Counted from the stretch's first letter, positions 15,722 to 24,459 are shown. The stretch is DNA of 38,101 bases from Burkholderiales bacterium Ga0074133 (GCA_001464865.1 LNEG01000120.1:1-38101); one strand, 5' to 3'. Program-made: numbers and translations. Notes: a model not told the origin generated them from the letters alone.

Positions 15722-15727
15722 TACACT
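15722..15727 (+). promoter_or_regulatory. Possible -10 box before the GGDEF gene
   Basis: TACACT ends 25 nt before the GTG at 15753. An AGGAGG at 15710-15715 has no start codon at proper distance in the right frame. The -35 is weak. If used, this internal promoter would exclude the upstream TTG start at 15687. Confidence 0.25.
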
Positions 15728-15752
15728 TCGAACACACTTTTTTGCTCTGTCT

Positions 15753-16523
15753 GTGTCTGACTCTGCGGCTTCCCATCTTGTAGATCTGCGCGACCTCCGG
15801 CTGGACACGGCACAGGCGTTGATCACGCAGTCCGGGGCAACTCTTGTGCCGTCGCTGCAGCGCGAGGAACCTGCGCGCTATCTGCAGGGCGTGATTGACG
15901 GCCTGTGCGAGCTTTCGCTCAAAGACCCCCTCACCGGCCTGGCCAATCGCCGCCACTTTCGTGCCGTGCTGGAACGCGAGATCGACCGCGTCACCCGCTC
16001 GGGCGAGGCGGCGCTGCTGCTGATGCTGGATATCGATCACTTCAAGAAGGTCAACGACACCTATGGCCACCTGGCCGGTGACGTGGTGCTGCAATCGGTG
16101 GCGCGCACGCTGGGCGCTTGCGTGCGGCCGATGGACACGCTGGCCCGCTACGGCGGCGAGGAATTTGCGGTCGTGCTGCCGGCCTGCCAGGCCGGCTTTG
16201 GCCGCATGGTGGCCGAACGGATACGCCGCGCGGTGGCCAACACACCGGTGCAGGTGTCACCCTCTATAGAGCTGCATGTGACGGTGAGCATTGGCGGTGC
16301 CTTTGCCATGCAGTGGATCCGCTCGACCACGCTGTTGTGGACCGACCGGGCTGACCAGCAGCTCTACGAGGCCAAGGCCGCTGGCCGCAACCGCATCAGT
16401 ATTGAGGAACAGCCCGACAGCACAGTCACCGCCGAAGAAAAAAGCCTTTTGTTCGGCCCGCTTTACAACCCCTCGGGCTGGGGTGATCTGCCGCCGGTTG
16501 ACCCTGCAGGCAGCGCCTACTGA
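15753..16523 (+). CDS. Diguanylate cyclase (GGDEF), soluble
   Basis: A 256-aa cytosolic diguanylate cyclase making cyclic di-GMP from two GTP. A 55-residue N-terminal region, probably helical (HLVDLRDLRLDTAQALITQS), precedes the GGDEF domain: LKDPLTGLANRRHF, MLDIDHFKKVNDTYGHLAGD and the active-site GGEEF at 134-138. RPMD at 125-128, five residues before it, is an intact inhibitory I-site. No known sensor domain is recognised. The GTG at 15753 gives a sensible N-terminus; a TTG at 15687 overlaps the SulP stop and adds 22 unconvincing residues. The FlhG-like gene follows 10 bp after the stop. Confidence 0.9.
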   Translation: MSDSAASHLVDLRDLRLDTAQALITQSGATLVPSLQREEPARYLQGVIDGLCELSLKDPLTGLANRRHFRAVLEREIDRVTRSGEAALLLMLDIDHFKKVNDTYGHLAGDVVLQSVARTLGACVRPMDTLARYGGEEFAVVLPACQAGFGRMVAERIRRAVANTPVQVSPSIELHVTVSIGGAFAMQWIRSTTLLWTDRADQQLYEAKAAGRNRISIEEQPDSTVTAEEKSLLFGPLYNPSGWGDLPPVDPAGSAY

Positions 16524-16533
16524 AAGTTAGAAG

Positions 16534-17358
16534 ATGAGCGACGCGCTGTCCCCCACCAACACCCCGTCACCCGGCAGCCCGCCGGGCGCCCGCATCATTG
16601 CCATCACCAGCGGCAAGGGCGGCGTGGGTAAAACCTTCGTCTCGGCCAACCTGGCGGCGGCCCTGACCCGCCGCGGCCACCGTGTGCTGGTGCTCGATGC
16701 CGACCTCGGTCTGGCGAACCTGGACGTGGTGCTGAACCTGCACCCCAAGATCACCTTGCACGATGTGTTCACTGGCAAGGCCACCCTGGAGAGCGCCGTG
16801 ATCCAGGCGCCTGGCGGTTTCCATGTGCTGCTGGCGGGTTCGGGCATGGTCGAGTATTCGCGGCTTACGCCGGAGGTGCGCAGCCAGTTCCTGAGCGTGA
16901 TCCAGGCGCTGACGCCCAAGTACGACGTGGTGCTGCTCGACACCGGCGCAGGCATTTCCGACGTGGTGCTGTTTTCGGTATCTCTCGCATCCGAAGTTCT
17001 CATCGTGGCCACGCCCGAGCCCACCTCGCTCACCGACGCGTACGCAGCCATCAAGGTGCTGTCGATGCAGCAAAAGCGCCAGCATGTGCGCATGGTCATC
17101 AACCAGGCTGCCCGCCCAGGCGATGGCCGGGCCATCACCAGCCAGTTGCAGCAGGTGCTCGACCGCTTTGTGACCACCGAGTCGGGACGTCCTGTGCGGC
17201 TGATCCACATGGGCGACATTCCTGCCGACCCTTCAGTGCGCGACGCCGTGATGCGCCGCCAGTTGCTGCTGCTTCAGACGCCCGGCTGCCCGGCAGCCCT
17301 GGCCATGGCCCAGCTGGCCAACAAGATCGAGACCACGCTGCTCACGCCGGTCACCTGA
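16534..17358 (+). CDS. MinD/ParA-family ATPase, FlhG/FleN-like
   Basis: A 274-aa deviant-Walker-A ATPase. KGGVGKT at 28-34 contains the signature lysine (K28). LDADLGLANLDVVLNL is the form typical of FlhG/FleN, which set flagellar number, and differs from cell-division MinD. YDVVLLDTGAGISD is the Walker B/switch II region. A 20-residue Ser/Pro/Thr-rich head precedes the ATPase. There are no flagellar genes here. Instead it directly follows a diguanylate cyclase (10 bp gap, with GAAG before the ATG). FleN proteins in pseudomonads work with the c-di-GMP-binding FleQ, so a link to c-di-GMP control is plausible but inferred. Confidence 0.9.
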   Translation: MSDALSPTNTPSPGSPPGARIIAITSGKGGVGKTFVSANLAAALTRRGHRVLVLDADLGLANLDVVLNLHPKITLHDVFTGKATLESAVIQAPGGFHVLLAGSGMVEYSRLTPEVRSQFLSVIQALTPKYDVVLLDTGAGISDVVLFSVSLASEVLIVATPEPTSLTDAYAAIKVLSMQQKRQHVRMVINQAARPGDGRAITSQLQQVLDRFVTTESGRPVRLIHMGDIPADPSVRDAVMRRQLLLLQTPGCPAALAMAQLANKIETTLLTPVT

Positions 17359-17555
17359 CAGGCGCGGCTGCCGCAGTCTGCCCCCACCCTCACCAGTGCC
17401 TGCGGCAACGGGCATGGCGCGGATCCGGGCGGTACGTCCGTATGAGCCACTCCTCTTGCGTATCTGCTTCATCGGGCTACCCGCTCAGGGCTGCCGGTCT
17501 TATAGTCGCAGCCGCACAGCCCGCCGGTTCCAGCCCCACAACTGCCAGATTCACC

Positions 17556-18314
17556 GTGACCTCTGCCGACCTGCCCGTCCTCAACATCTCCTGCTACAAG
17601 TTCGTGCAGTTGCCGGATGCCCCCGAACTGCGAGACGTTCTGCGCGCACGCGCGGTAGCAGCGGACCTCAAGGGCACGGTGCTGCTGGCGGCTGAGGGCA
17701 TCAATTTCTTTCTGGCCGGCAAGGCGCCGGCGGTGCGGGGCTTTGTCGCGGCGCTCAGGGAAGACGAGCGGTTTGCCGACCTGGACCCCAAGGAAAGCTG
17801 GTCGGCCACCGTGCCATTTCGCAAGATGCTCGTGAAGGTCAAGCGCGAGATCATCCGCATGGACCATCCCGCCATCCAGCCGGCGCAGGGCCGTGCGCCA
17901 TCGGTAGACCCTGTGACGCTACGGCGCTGGCTGGAAGCAGGCCACGACGATGAAGGCCGCGAAGTCGTCACGCTCGACACGCGCAACGCGTTTGAGGTGG
18001 ACGCAGGCACATTCGAAGGCGCGATCGACTGGCGCATTGACAAGTTCACCGAGTTTCCGCCCGCACTGCGCGCACACAAGGCCGAGCTGCAGGACAAGAC
18101 GGTGGTGAGCTTTTGCACGGGCGGTATCCGCTGCGAGAAGGCAGCCATCCTGATGCGCGAGGAAGGTTTGCCGCACGTCTACCAGCTGGATGGCGGCATC
18201 CTCAAGTATTTCGAACTGACCGACGGCGCGCACTACCAGGGCGGCTGCTTCGTGTTTGACGACCGCGCGGTGCTGACCGCCGACCTGCACGCGGCAGGCG
18301 ACGAAAAGATCTGA
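17556..18314 (+). CDS. trhO: tRNA uridine-34 hydroxylase TrhO (rhodanese domain)
   Basis: A 252-aa member of the YceA/TrhO family, which in E. coli hydroxylates U34 of certain tRNAs on the way to 5-methoxyuridine. An N-terminal acylphosphatase-like domain (NISCYKFVQLPD, GTVLLAAEGINFFLAG) is followed by a rhodanese domain with the catalytic C187 in SFCTGGIRCEKA, and C193. It is shorter than the E. coli protein (about 350 aa), lacking its C-terminal extension. The GTG at 17556 gives the family N-terminus. The ATG at 17442 would add 38 low-complexity residues, and a TATAGT at 17501 suggests transcription starts after it. Confidence 0.88.
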   Translation: MTSADLPVLNISCYKFVQLPDAPELRDVLRARAVAADLKGTVLLAAEGINFFLAGKAPAVRGFVAALREDERFADLDPKESWSATVPFRKMLVKVKREIIRMDHPAIQPAQGRAPSVDPVTLRRWLEAGHDDEGREVVTLDTRNAFEVDAGTFEGAIDWRIDKFTEFPPALRAHKAELQDKTVVSFCTGGIRCEKAAILMREEGLPHVYQLDGGILKYFELTDGAHYQGGCFVFDDRAVLTADLHAAGDEKI

Positions 18315-18371
18315 ATTCGATAGCGGCCGAGCCTTATCAATCAAGCGGTACAAGCAGCTTTCACCTGTATT

Positions 18372-19160
18372 TCAGCCACCCTTGAGCGCCTGTGCCAGAT
18401 CAGCGGCACAGGGCTGTTGTTGAAGGATCTTGCTGTATTCCCCCGACTGGCGCAGTGCCTTCAGCCCCTGGTTGAAAACTTCCATGCGCCTGGCGCTGGC
18501 AGGCAGCTTCTCGCTCATCATCAGGTGGGTGGTGAAGTCGGGTACAAACAGTTTGGGATGCGCCCTCACGCGGCGTGCCTGTTCCCCTGTGAACTTGGCA
18601 CCCAGCAGGTCGCAGGCCACGTTGCGATCCAGCGGCACCACGTCAACACGACCCGCCAGGAGCTTGTTCAGGTTGCTCACATCGTCAGGTGCCACGTCTG
18701 CGCGCAGGGCGCCGTCCCTGACCATCCGCCAGAACGCAAGTGTGTAGGTGTAGTCGGCCACAACGCCTATGCGCAGACCTGCCAGGTCCTGGAGGCTGCT
18801 CCAGTGGAAGACCCGGTCATTGCGGTAGAGGATCTGCCACTGCTCGGTCAGCACGTTGTCGCTGACCAGGAAGCCCTTGTCGCGCTCAGCGTTACGGCCC
18901 CACGCGGCGGTGGCGTCCCACTTGCCGTCACGAGTTTCCACCAGGGCGCGCGTCCACGGCAAGAACACGTACTCCACCTGCACCCCCATCTTCGCAAACG
19001 CCTGGCGGACGATGTGCAGGGAAATCCCCTGGTCGGACCGCGCCGAGCTGGCGTAAGGCGGTAACTCGCCCGTGGCAATGCGCAGTGTTTCAGCTTGTGC
19101 ACTGCCCCCCCATGCGCACACCAGCAGCGCCCACCACAGGATGTAAAGACGGCGTCGCAT
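18372..19160 (-). CDS. Orphan periplasmic binding protein (SBP_bac_3 type)
   Basis: A 262-aa periplasmic solute-binding protein of the family-3 (amino-acid receptor) fold. A signal peptide ends GGSAQA-ETL. The mature part reads LRIATGELPPYASSARSDQG, VEYVFLPWTRAL and LAGLRIGVVADYTYTLAFWR. No ABC permease or ATPase is adjacent. The start at 19160 has a strong GGGGAG at good distance, and the best promoter in the window (TTGACA-17-TACTTT) lies upstream. It is divergent from a membrane GGDEF-EAL protein with a periplasmic domain, so a sensing role is worth testing. The ligand is unknown. Confidence 0.88.
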   Translation of the reverse strand: MRRRLYILWWALLVCAWGGSAQAETLRIATGELPPYASSARSDQGISLHIVRQAFAKMGVQVEYVFLPWTRALVETRDGKWDATAAWGRNAERDKGFLVSDNVLTEQWQILYRNDRVFHWSSLQDLAGLRIGVVADYTYTLAFWRMVRDGALRADVAPDDVSNLNKLLAGRVDVVPLDRNVACDLLGAKFTGEQARRVRAHPKLFVPDFTTHLMMSEKLPASARRMEVFNQGLKALRQSGEYSKILQQQPCAADLAQALKGG

Positions 19161-19193
19161 GGCGTGCTCCCCTTTCTGACCACAGAAGGAATC

Positions 19194-19222
19194 AAAGTAG
19201 CGATCTGTGTGCGTTGTGTCAA
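19194..19222 (-). promoter_or_regulatory. Promoter of the orphan binding-protein gene
   Basis: On the minus strand TTGACA (19222-19217) and TACTTT (19199-19194) are exactly 17 bp apart. The -35 is a full consensus match. The -10 matches at three positions. The leader to the ATG at 19160 is about 25 nt and contains the Shine-Dalgarno. Confidence 0.6.
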
Positions 19223-19327
19223 TGTGCATGCGCCGACATAATGACTCCATTCGCTGGCAAGCTTATTGCTGGCCTCCCGACCACCCGGCGGCCGTGCAGT
19301 CATGGCGCAGGTACACCACCACGGCCC

Positions 19328-21742
19328 ATGCCTTCCCTAAAGCCCTCCTCGCTGACCGCCAAAACCCTGGCATGGGTGGTTGTGGCCAGTTCGATGGCAT
19401 TCGCGGCGATCACTGTGGTGGCCGTCTCGCAAGAGAGGGCCTTGTTGCTGAAACGGGCCCATGAGCAGGCCCAGAGCAGCGTGCAGCAGAACCTGCCTGC
19501 ACTGAGCGACAGCCTCTGGAACTTCAACAATAGCAGTCTGCACGCGCTGCTCACTGGCATGGTGGGTGAAGGAGTCATCGTGCGCGCTGACGTCCTGGAC
19601 GGCGAACGTACGGTGATGTCTGTCTCGCGCCCCGGTGAGCTTCCCCCGGTCGATACCACCTGGACCAGCCCGATTGCAGACCCTGGAAGCACAACGCCCG
19701 GACGCACTCAGCTGGGCGAAATCCGGGTGTACGAGTCTTACGCTGCACTGCGCGCCCAGCAGGCCGAAACCGCGTGGCGCATTGCCATAGCCCAGCTCCT
19801 GCAGATCGCCAGCATTGCCGCCATCCTCGTGGTCATCGTGCGCTGGCTCATCATGCGCCACCTGTCGGCCCTTGCACGCGCCGTCGGCGGCCTGAATCCG
19901 CTGGACAACCAGGACCGTATCCGCCTGCAGCGCCGGGCCACTGGTGGGCAGCCAGACGAACTGGACGCCCTGGTGGATGCACTCAACCGGTTCCACACCG
20001 AACGCGCCACCGAAGCCCAACTGCGCCTTCGGGCCGAGCAGGCACTGCTGGCGCGCGTAAAGGAAATAGAGGCCACGCTGGGCGCGCTCAGCGATGGCGT
20101 GCTGGCTCTCAATGGAGCGGGTGAGGTCGTCTATGCCAACGATGCGGCTGCGCGCCTGATGGGTATGGCCGAGCAGGACCTGCACAGGCAGCCCTGGCAA
20201 AACCTGTTCCGGCTGCTGGACGAAACCAGCGGCGAAATGCGCAGCGAATGGCTGGCTAAAGCCCGACAGACCGGTATGCCCCAGCGGGTCCGCGGTGAGC
20301 TTCGCATTGCACCGGCACATGCGCGAGCGTTTGTGGCAGAACTCAACGCCGTGCCCTTGCACAACCCGGGAGACGTCGAACTGTTGCTGGTATTGCGCGA
20401 CATCTCCGAAGAAATCGACAGAGAACGGAAGATCGTGTTCCAGGCCTTTCACGATCCCCTCACCGGCCTTGGCAATCGGTCCAAGCTGGCACGCGACCTG
20501 CCGCAGGATCTGGGGCGCTCGCGGGATACCCAAGGCCGACTGGCCCTGCTGTTCATCGATCTGGACAATTTCAAGGACATCAATGACACACTGGGCCACC
20601 AGGTGGGCGACCTGTTGCTGCGCCAGTTGGCGCTGCGCCTCCAGGCGACGGTGATGCCCCCTGCCTGGGTCACGCGCCATGGTGGTGATGAATTTCTGGT
20701 GGTGCTACCTCAGCTGGGTGGTGATGAGCAGGCCATCGAGCTTGCGCAGGAGCTCATGAACCAGATACGTCGGCCGTTCGCGCTGGAAGGCTATCAACTG
20801 CACGTTACGCCCTCGGTGGGCATCAGCCTCTTCCCCGACCATGGCAGCACCCCGGCTGAACTGGTGAGCCGCGCGGACATGGGCATGTATGCCGCCAAGA
20901 AGCTGGGGCGCAACACATACTGTGTTTTTGATGACCGGCAGCTCCAGGAGTCGTCGCGTCGGCTGAGCGTTGAAAATGGCCTGCGCACCGCGCTGGCCCA
21001 GGGCGAGTTCTGGCTGGCCTTCCAGCCCAAGGTGGAGCTGGCGACGGGCCGGGTGGTCGGAGCGGAAGCCCTGTTGCGCTGGGAAAGCCGGCAGCTGGGC
21101 CGCATCCCGCCCGCCAGCTTCATCCCCATAGCCGAGGAAAGCGGTCTCATCATTGACATTGGCGACTGGGTACTGCGCGAGGCCATCGCCGCTGCCCGCC
21201 GCTGGCGCGACATCCTTGGAACCGAAGTACCCGTAGCGGTGAACGTAGCCGCGGCGCAGTTCCGCAGCCCTCGCCTTCTGCAGACGCTGCGCGCCATCGC
21301 CGCCGAGGACCGCGACATTCCACGGCTGGTCCAGCTCGAAGTGACCGAAAGCGCGCTGATCAGTGGCCTGGAGGACGTGACGGGCAAGTTCATCGCCATC
21401 AAGGAACTGGGCTACAGCATCGCGATCGACGATTTCGGCACCGGGTACTCCTCGCTTTCGTACCTGAAAAATTTGCCGGTGGACACGCTCAAGATCGATC
21501 AGGCATTCATCCGTGACCTGCATCGCAGCACGCAGGACGTGACCATTGTTTCGGCGGTGGTACGCATGGGCCAGAGCCTGGGGTTTGCCATCGTGGCCGA
21601 AGGCGTGGAGGAGGCTCGCCATGTGCAGATTCTTCAGGACCTGGGATGCGACCAAGGGCAGGGCTACCACTTCAGCCGTCCCGTACCCGAATCAGAGCTG
21701 CTGCCCCTGCTCCAAAAGGGGTGTGGCACGATCAAGGCCTGA
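19328..21742 (+). CDS. Membrane PAS-GGDEF-EAL cyclic-di-GMP enzyme
   Basis: An 804-aa inner-membrane protein for cyclic di-GMP turnover. Membrane helix 1 covers about residues 12-34 and a periplasmic domain 35-150 (SLWNFNNSSLHALLTGMV). Helix 2 is at 152-176, followed by a HAMP-like linker, a PAS domain around 245-365 (LSDGVLALNGAGEVVYANDA), GGDEF at 452-456 in RHGGDEFLVVLP, then EAL (E580 in GAEALLRW, DDFGTGYSSLSYL, AEGVEEARH). No RxxD I-site precedes GGDEF. Both domains keep catalytic motifs, so it could make or destroy the signal. The start is probably the ATG at 19328; one at 19241 is possible. Divergent from the orphan binding protein. Confidence 0.92.
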   Translation: MPSLKPSSLTAKTLAWVVVASSMAFAAITVVAVSQERALLLKRAHEQAQSSVQQNLPALSDSLWNFNNSSLHALLTGMVGEGVIVRADVLDGERTVMSVSRPGELPPVDTTWTSPIADPGSTTPGRTQLGEIRVYESYAALRAQQAETAWRIAIAQLLQIASIAAILVVIVRWLIMRHLSALARAVGGLNPLDNQDRIRLQRRATGGQPDELDALVDALNRFHTERATEAQLRLRAEQALLARVKEIEATLGALSDGVLALNGAGEVVYANDAAARLMGMAEQDLHRQPWQNLFRLLDETSGEMRSEWLAKARQTGMPQRVRGELRIAPAHARAFVAELNAVPLHNPGDVELLLVLRDISEEIDRERKIVFQAFHDPLTGLGNRSKLARDLPQDLGRSRDTQGRLALLFIDLDNFKDINDTLGHQVGDLLLRQLALRLQATVMPPAWVTRHGGDEFLVVLPQLGGDEQAIELAQELMNQIRRPFALEGYQLHVTPSVGISLFPDHGSTPAELVSRADMGMYAAKKLGRNTYCVFDDRQLQESSRRLSVENGLRTALAQGEFWLAFQPKVELATGRVVGAEALLRWESRQLGRIPPASFIPIAEESGLIIDIGDWVLREAIAAARRWRDILGTEVPVAVNVAAAQFRSPRLLQTLRAIAAEDRDIPRLVQLEVTESALISGLEDVTGKFIAIKELGYSIAIDDFGTGYSSLSYLKNLPVDTLKIDQAFIRDLHRSTQDVTIVSAVVRMGQSLGFAIVAEGVEEARHVQILQDLGCDQGQGYHFSRPVPESELLPLLQKGCGTIKA

Positions 21743-21794
21743 GGATGGGGATGGAGATCGCGGACACGATCCGAAAGGCGCCTGGGGCATGCAC

Positions 21795-21812
21795 GCGGCG
21801 GTGCTCCGCCGC
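21795..21812. terminator. GC hairpin between convergent genes
   Basis: GCGGCGG (21795-21801) pairs with CCGCCGC (21806-21812) with a TGCT tetraloop, midway in the 131-bp gap between the GGDEF-EAL gene and the flavodoxin-fold gene. Could end transcription from either side; there is no long T-run. Confidence 0.45.
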
Positions 21813-21873
21813 ATTGCAACCGCCACGGAGCCATTCCCCCGCTCGGGCCTTGTCAGGCCGCCATATCGCCGGA

Positions 21874-22428
21874 TCAGCGGTGTAGACGGCTGGCCACATC
21901 CGCCACGCGCTGTCCAAACTGACGCCCGGTCTCCAGGTCGCCCGGGAACATCTCGGCAGCCGACGCATCAGATGGCGATTGCGCCATGGCGCCGCTGAAC
22001 GCACCAAGCCAGTTCACGTCGTTGCGCGTGGCGGCCTTGGAGTTCGCCGGCATCATTCCCGAGCCCACCCACAGCCCGCCGTGCTGCATGGCGAGGTGAA
22101 ACAGGTAGTCCAGCGTGACCTGCTTGTCGCCGTTATTGCTGGCGCTATTGGTAAAGCCCGCAAAGAGCTTGTCCTTCCAGGCCTGGCTGAACCAGGGCTT
22201 GCTCGACGCGTCGGCAAACTTCTTGAACTGCCAGCTGGGCCCGGCCATGTAAGTCGGCGTACCAAAGATGATGGCGCTGGCAGCAGCCAAAGTCTCCCAA
22301 CCGCCTTCGGGAAGGTTGCCGTCGGCATCAATGACCACGAGTTCGGCATTGGCGCCTTCGGCGACAGCCTGCGCCAGACGCTGGGTGTGGCCGTAGCCGG
22401 AATGAAATACGACTGCAATTTTTTTCAT
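21874..22428 (-). CDS. Flavodoxin-fold NAD(P)H:quinone reductase-like protein
   Basis: A 184-aa FMN-binding protein of the flavodoxin/WrbA-like group. The phosphate loop is HSGYGHTQRLAQAVAEGA. The flavin-side loops are FGTPTYMAGPSWQFKKFADA and GFTNSASNNGDKQ. Relatives reduce quinones by two electrons and protect against redox cycling. It is a little shorter than WrbA itself, so the exact name is left open. AGGAG lies 7 nt before the ATG. It lies 189 bp downstream of the pirin gene on the same strand. Confidence 0.85.
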   Translation of the reverse strand: MKKIAVVFHSGYGHTQRLAQAVAEGANAELVVIDADGNLPEGGWETLAAASAIIFGTPTYMAGPSWQFKKFADASSKPWFSQAWKDKLFAGFTNSASNNGDKQVTLDYLFHLAMQHGGLWVGSGMMPANSKAATRNDVNWLGAFSGAMAQSPSDASAAEMFPGDLETGRQFGQRVADVASRLHR

Positions 22429-22617
22429 GGAAATCTCCTGATCAGACAACATCGACGATCACATCGACAACAACAGAACCCACCTGACGACCCTTGGCCG
22501 GCATGCGGACGGGTTCCACCAGCAGATGAGCACGCGCTGCTTCATCCGCAAAACCATGCCAAAACACCTTGCGCGTGCCCTCAGGCCAAAAGAGCCCGGC
22601 CGGACATGCGTCTGGAT

Positions 22618-23319
22618 TCAGGCTGCGAGGTCAAATACCAGCACCTCTGCATCCTTGCCATCTGCCAGCGACAGCGTCGGCTCATCCACCAGCAGAGCCG
22701 CGTCGCCAACCGACAGCGCCTTGCCATTGACCGCCAATGCACCGCGCACCACATGCACGTAGGTCTTGCGGCCGGGCGGCAATGACATCGAGGCTGCCTC
22801 GCTGCCATTGAACAGCCCTGCGTAGAGCGAAGCGTCGGCATGGATCCCTACGGAGCCACCTGCGCCGTCTGGCGACGCCACCAGTCGCAGCGCACCGCGT
22901 TTTTCAGCATCGGTAAAGGTTCTTTGCTCGTATCCAGGGGCAATGCCGCGCACATTGGGTTCGATCCAGATCTGCAGGAAGTGCGTGGTCTGGCCCTCGG
23001 CGTGGTTGAACTCACTGTGCATCACCCCGGTACCCGCGCTCATGCGTTGGACGTCGCCAGGCGGTATCGCCTTGACGTTGCCGATGCTGTCCCGGTGGGC
23101 CAGTTCGCCCGACAGCACGTAGCTGATGATCTCCATATCGCGGTGCCCGTGCGTGCCGAAGCCGGTGCCCGGCGCGATGCGGTCCTCGTTGATGACGCGC
23201 AGGTTGCCAAAGCCCATGTGCGCCGGGTCGTAGTAGCCGGCAAACGAGAAGCTATGGAACGACTGCAGCCAGCCATGGTCGGCATAGCCCCGGTCGTGTG
23301 ATTTGCGGATTGTCAGCAT
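22618..23319 (-). CDS. Pirin-family protein (YhaK-like)
   Basis: A 233-aa bicupin of the pirin family. The N-terminal cupin carries the metal ligands: two His in GFGTHGHRDMEII, and His and Glu in AGTGVMHSEFN. The opening MLTIRKSHDRGYADHGWL and HSFSFAGYYDPAHMGFGNLR are family-typical. Some pirins are quercetinases or redox sensors; this one's role is unknown. AAAGGAA precedes the ATG at good distance. A divergent LysR gene shares the 104-bp intergenic region. In E. coli the pirin gene yhaK also sits beside a LysR gene, yhaJ. Confidence 0.9.
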   Translation of the reverse strand: MLTIRKSHDRGYADHGWLQSFHSFSFAGYYDPAHMGFGNLRVINEDRIAPGTGFGTHGHRDMEIISYVLSGELAHRDSIGNVKAIPPGDVQRMSAGTGVMHSEFNHAEGQTTHFLQIWIEPNVRGIAPGYEQRTFTDAEKRGALRLVASPDGAGGSVGIHADASLYAGLFNGSEAASMSLPPGRKTYVHVVRGALAVNGKALSVGDAALLVDEPTLSLADGKDAEVLVFDLAA

Positions 23320-23392
23320 GGCGGTATTCCTTTCGAGCCTCCAATGTACGCAGCAGCATGGGTGGCACACCGCAGGCAAATCGTCGTATCAA

Positions 23393-23407
23393 TTCAAATT
23401 TACTGAA
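23393..23407. promoter_or_regulatory. LysR box between pirin and lysR genes
   Basis: TTCA (23393-23396) and TGAA (23404-23407) flank AATTTAC. The inner TCAAATTTACTGA is a perfect T-N11-A LysR site with dyad symmetry. It ends 16 bp before the LysR ATG and abuts a TAAACT (23409-23414) that could be its -10, a layout suited to autoregulation plus control of the divergent pirin gene. Confidence 0.65.
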
Positions 23408-23423
23408 ATAAACTACCACCACC

Positions 23424-24362
23424 ATGCAAAACGCCCGCGATGTTCTGACGCCAGATGCCTTGGCCATGCTACAGGTGATTGCCAAGGAAGGGAGTTTTGC
23501 TGCCGCCGCGCGCGAACTGGGGCTGGTGCCCAGCGCCCTCACCTACCGCGTTCGCCAGATCGAGGATGCCCTTGATGTACTGCTGTTTGACCGGAGTGCG
23601 CGCCAGGCGCGGCCCACGGAGGCCGGCAGCGAGCTGCTACGAGAGGGTGCACGGCTGCTGCACGACATCGACGCAGTAGCCCATCGCGTGCGACGGGTGG
23701 CCACGGGTTGGGAACCCCAGCTGACGCTGTCGGTGGACGGCCTCATCTCTCCACAAACCATGCTCGAACTCGTGGACGCCTTCTATGCCATGGCGCCGCC
23801 AACGCGTCTGAAACTTCGCGACGGCATCATGACCGGCACGCTGGAGTCCCTGACATCCGGTCGCGCCGATCTGGCGATTGGCGTGTCGATCGCAGGTTCG
23901 CAGGTGGCCGGGCTGCAGCAGGAGCTTCTTGGCGAAGTGCTGTTCATCTATGCCGTCGCGCCCCACCATCCGCTGGCGGACATGCCCGAACCCATCACCG
24001 ATGCCACGTTGCGCCAGCACCGCGCGGTGGCTGTGGCTGATTCGGCTACCCGCGGCGGGGCAACCATGGGACTGCTGGGCGGGCAGGACGTGCTGACCGT
24101 GGACACCATGCAAGCCAAATTACAGGTACAGCTGCGCGGACTGGGCGGCGGCTTTCTGCCCGAACCCATGTTGCGGCCCTATCTGGAGGCAGGCCGCCTG
24201 GTAGCGCGCCGCGTGGCACGACCCGAGCGCAATGTGCGGGTGCATTACGCGTGGGGTGGACCAGGGTTCACAGCGCCCGGACGGGCCCTGCAGTGGTGGC
24301 TGACCCAACTGCAAAGCCCTGCCACGCGCCGCGCTCTGCTGGAAAACCACCATCATTTCTGA
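23424..24362 (+). CDS. LysR-type regulator, YhaJ-like
   Basis: A 312-aa LysR regulator. The DNA-binding head is at residues 8-68 (MLQVIAKEGSFAAAARELGL, VPSALTYRVRQIEDALDVLL, FDRSARQARPTEAG). The effector domain includes LEVDAFYAMAPP-like and GRADLAIGVSIAG segments and a GLGGGFLPE loop. It resembles E. coli YhaJ and shares its pirin neighbour. Its probable targets are the divergent pirin and flavodoxin-fold genes and itself. The effector is unknown; an aromatic or quinone is a guess from the neighbours. No Shine-Dalgarno precedes the ATG. Confidence 0.9.
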   Translation: MQNARDVLTPDALAMLQVIAKEGSFAAAARELGLVPSALTYRVRQIEDALDVLLFDRSARQARPTEAGSELLREGARLLHDIDAVAHRVRRVATGWEPQLTLSVDGLISPQTMLELVDAFYAMAPPTRLKLRDGIMTGTLESLTSGRADLAIGVSIAGSQVAGLQQELLGEVLFIYAVAPHHPLADMPEPITDATLRQHRAVAVADSATRGGATMGLLGGQDVLTVDTMQAKLQVQLRGLGGGFLPEPMLRPYLEAGRLVARRVARPERNVRVHYAWGGPGFTAPGRALQWWLTQLQSPATRRALLENHHHF

Positions 24363-24459
24363 CCTTTTGTACGCGGCAGCAGGTCCCGCGCGCGTGTAGA
24401 GTGATTGGTGTTGCACGCTCTTCGCAGTTTCTTCGCTGTCCGTCACACAAAGGCCACTC

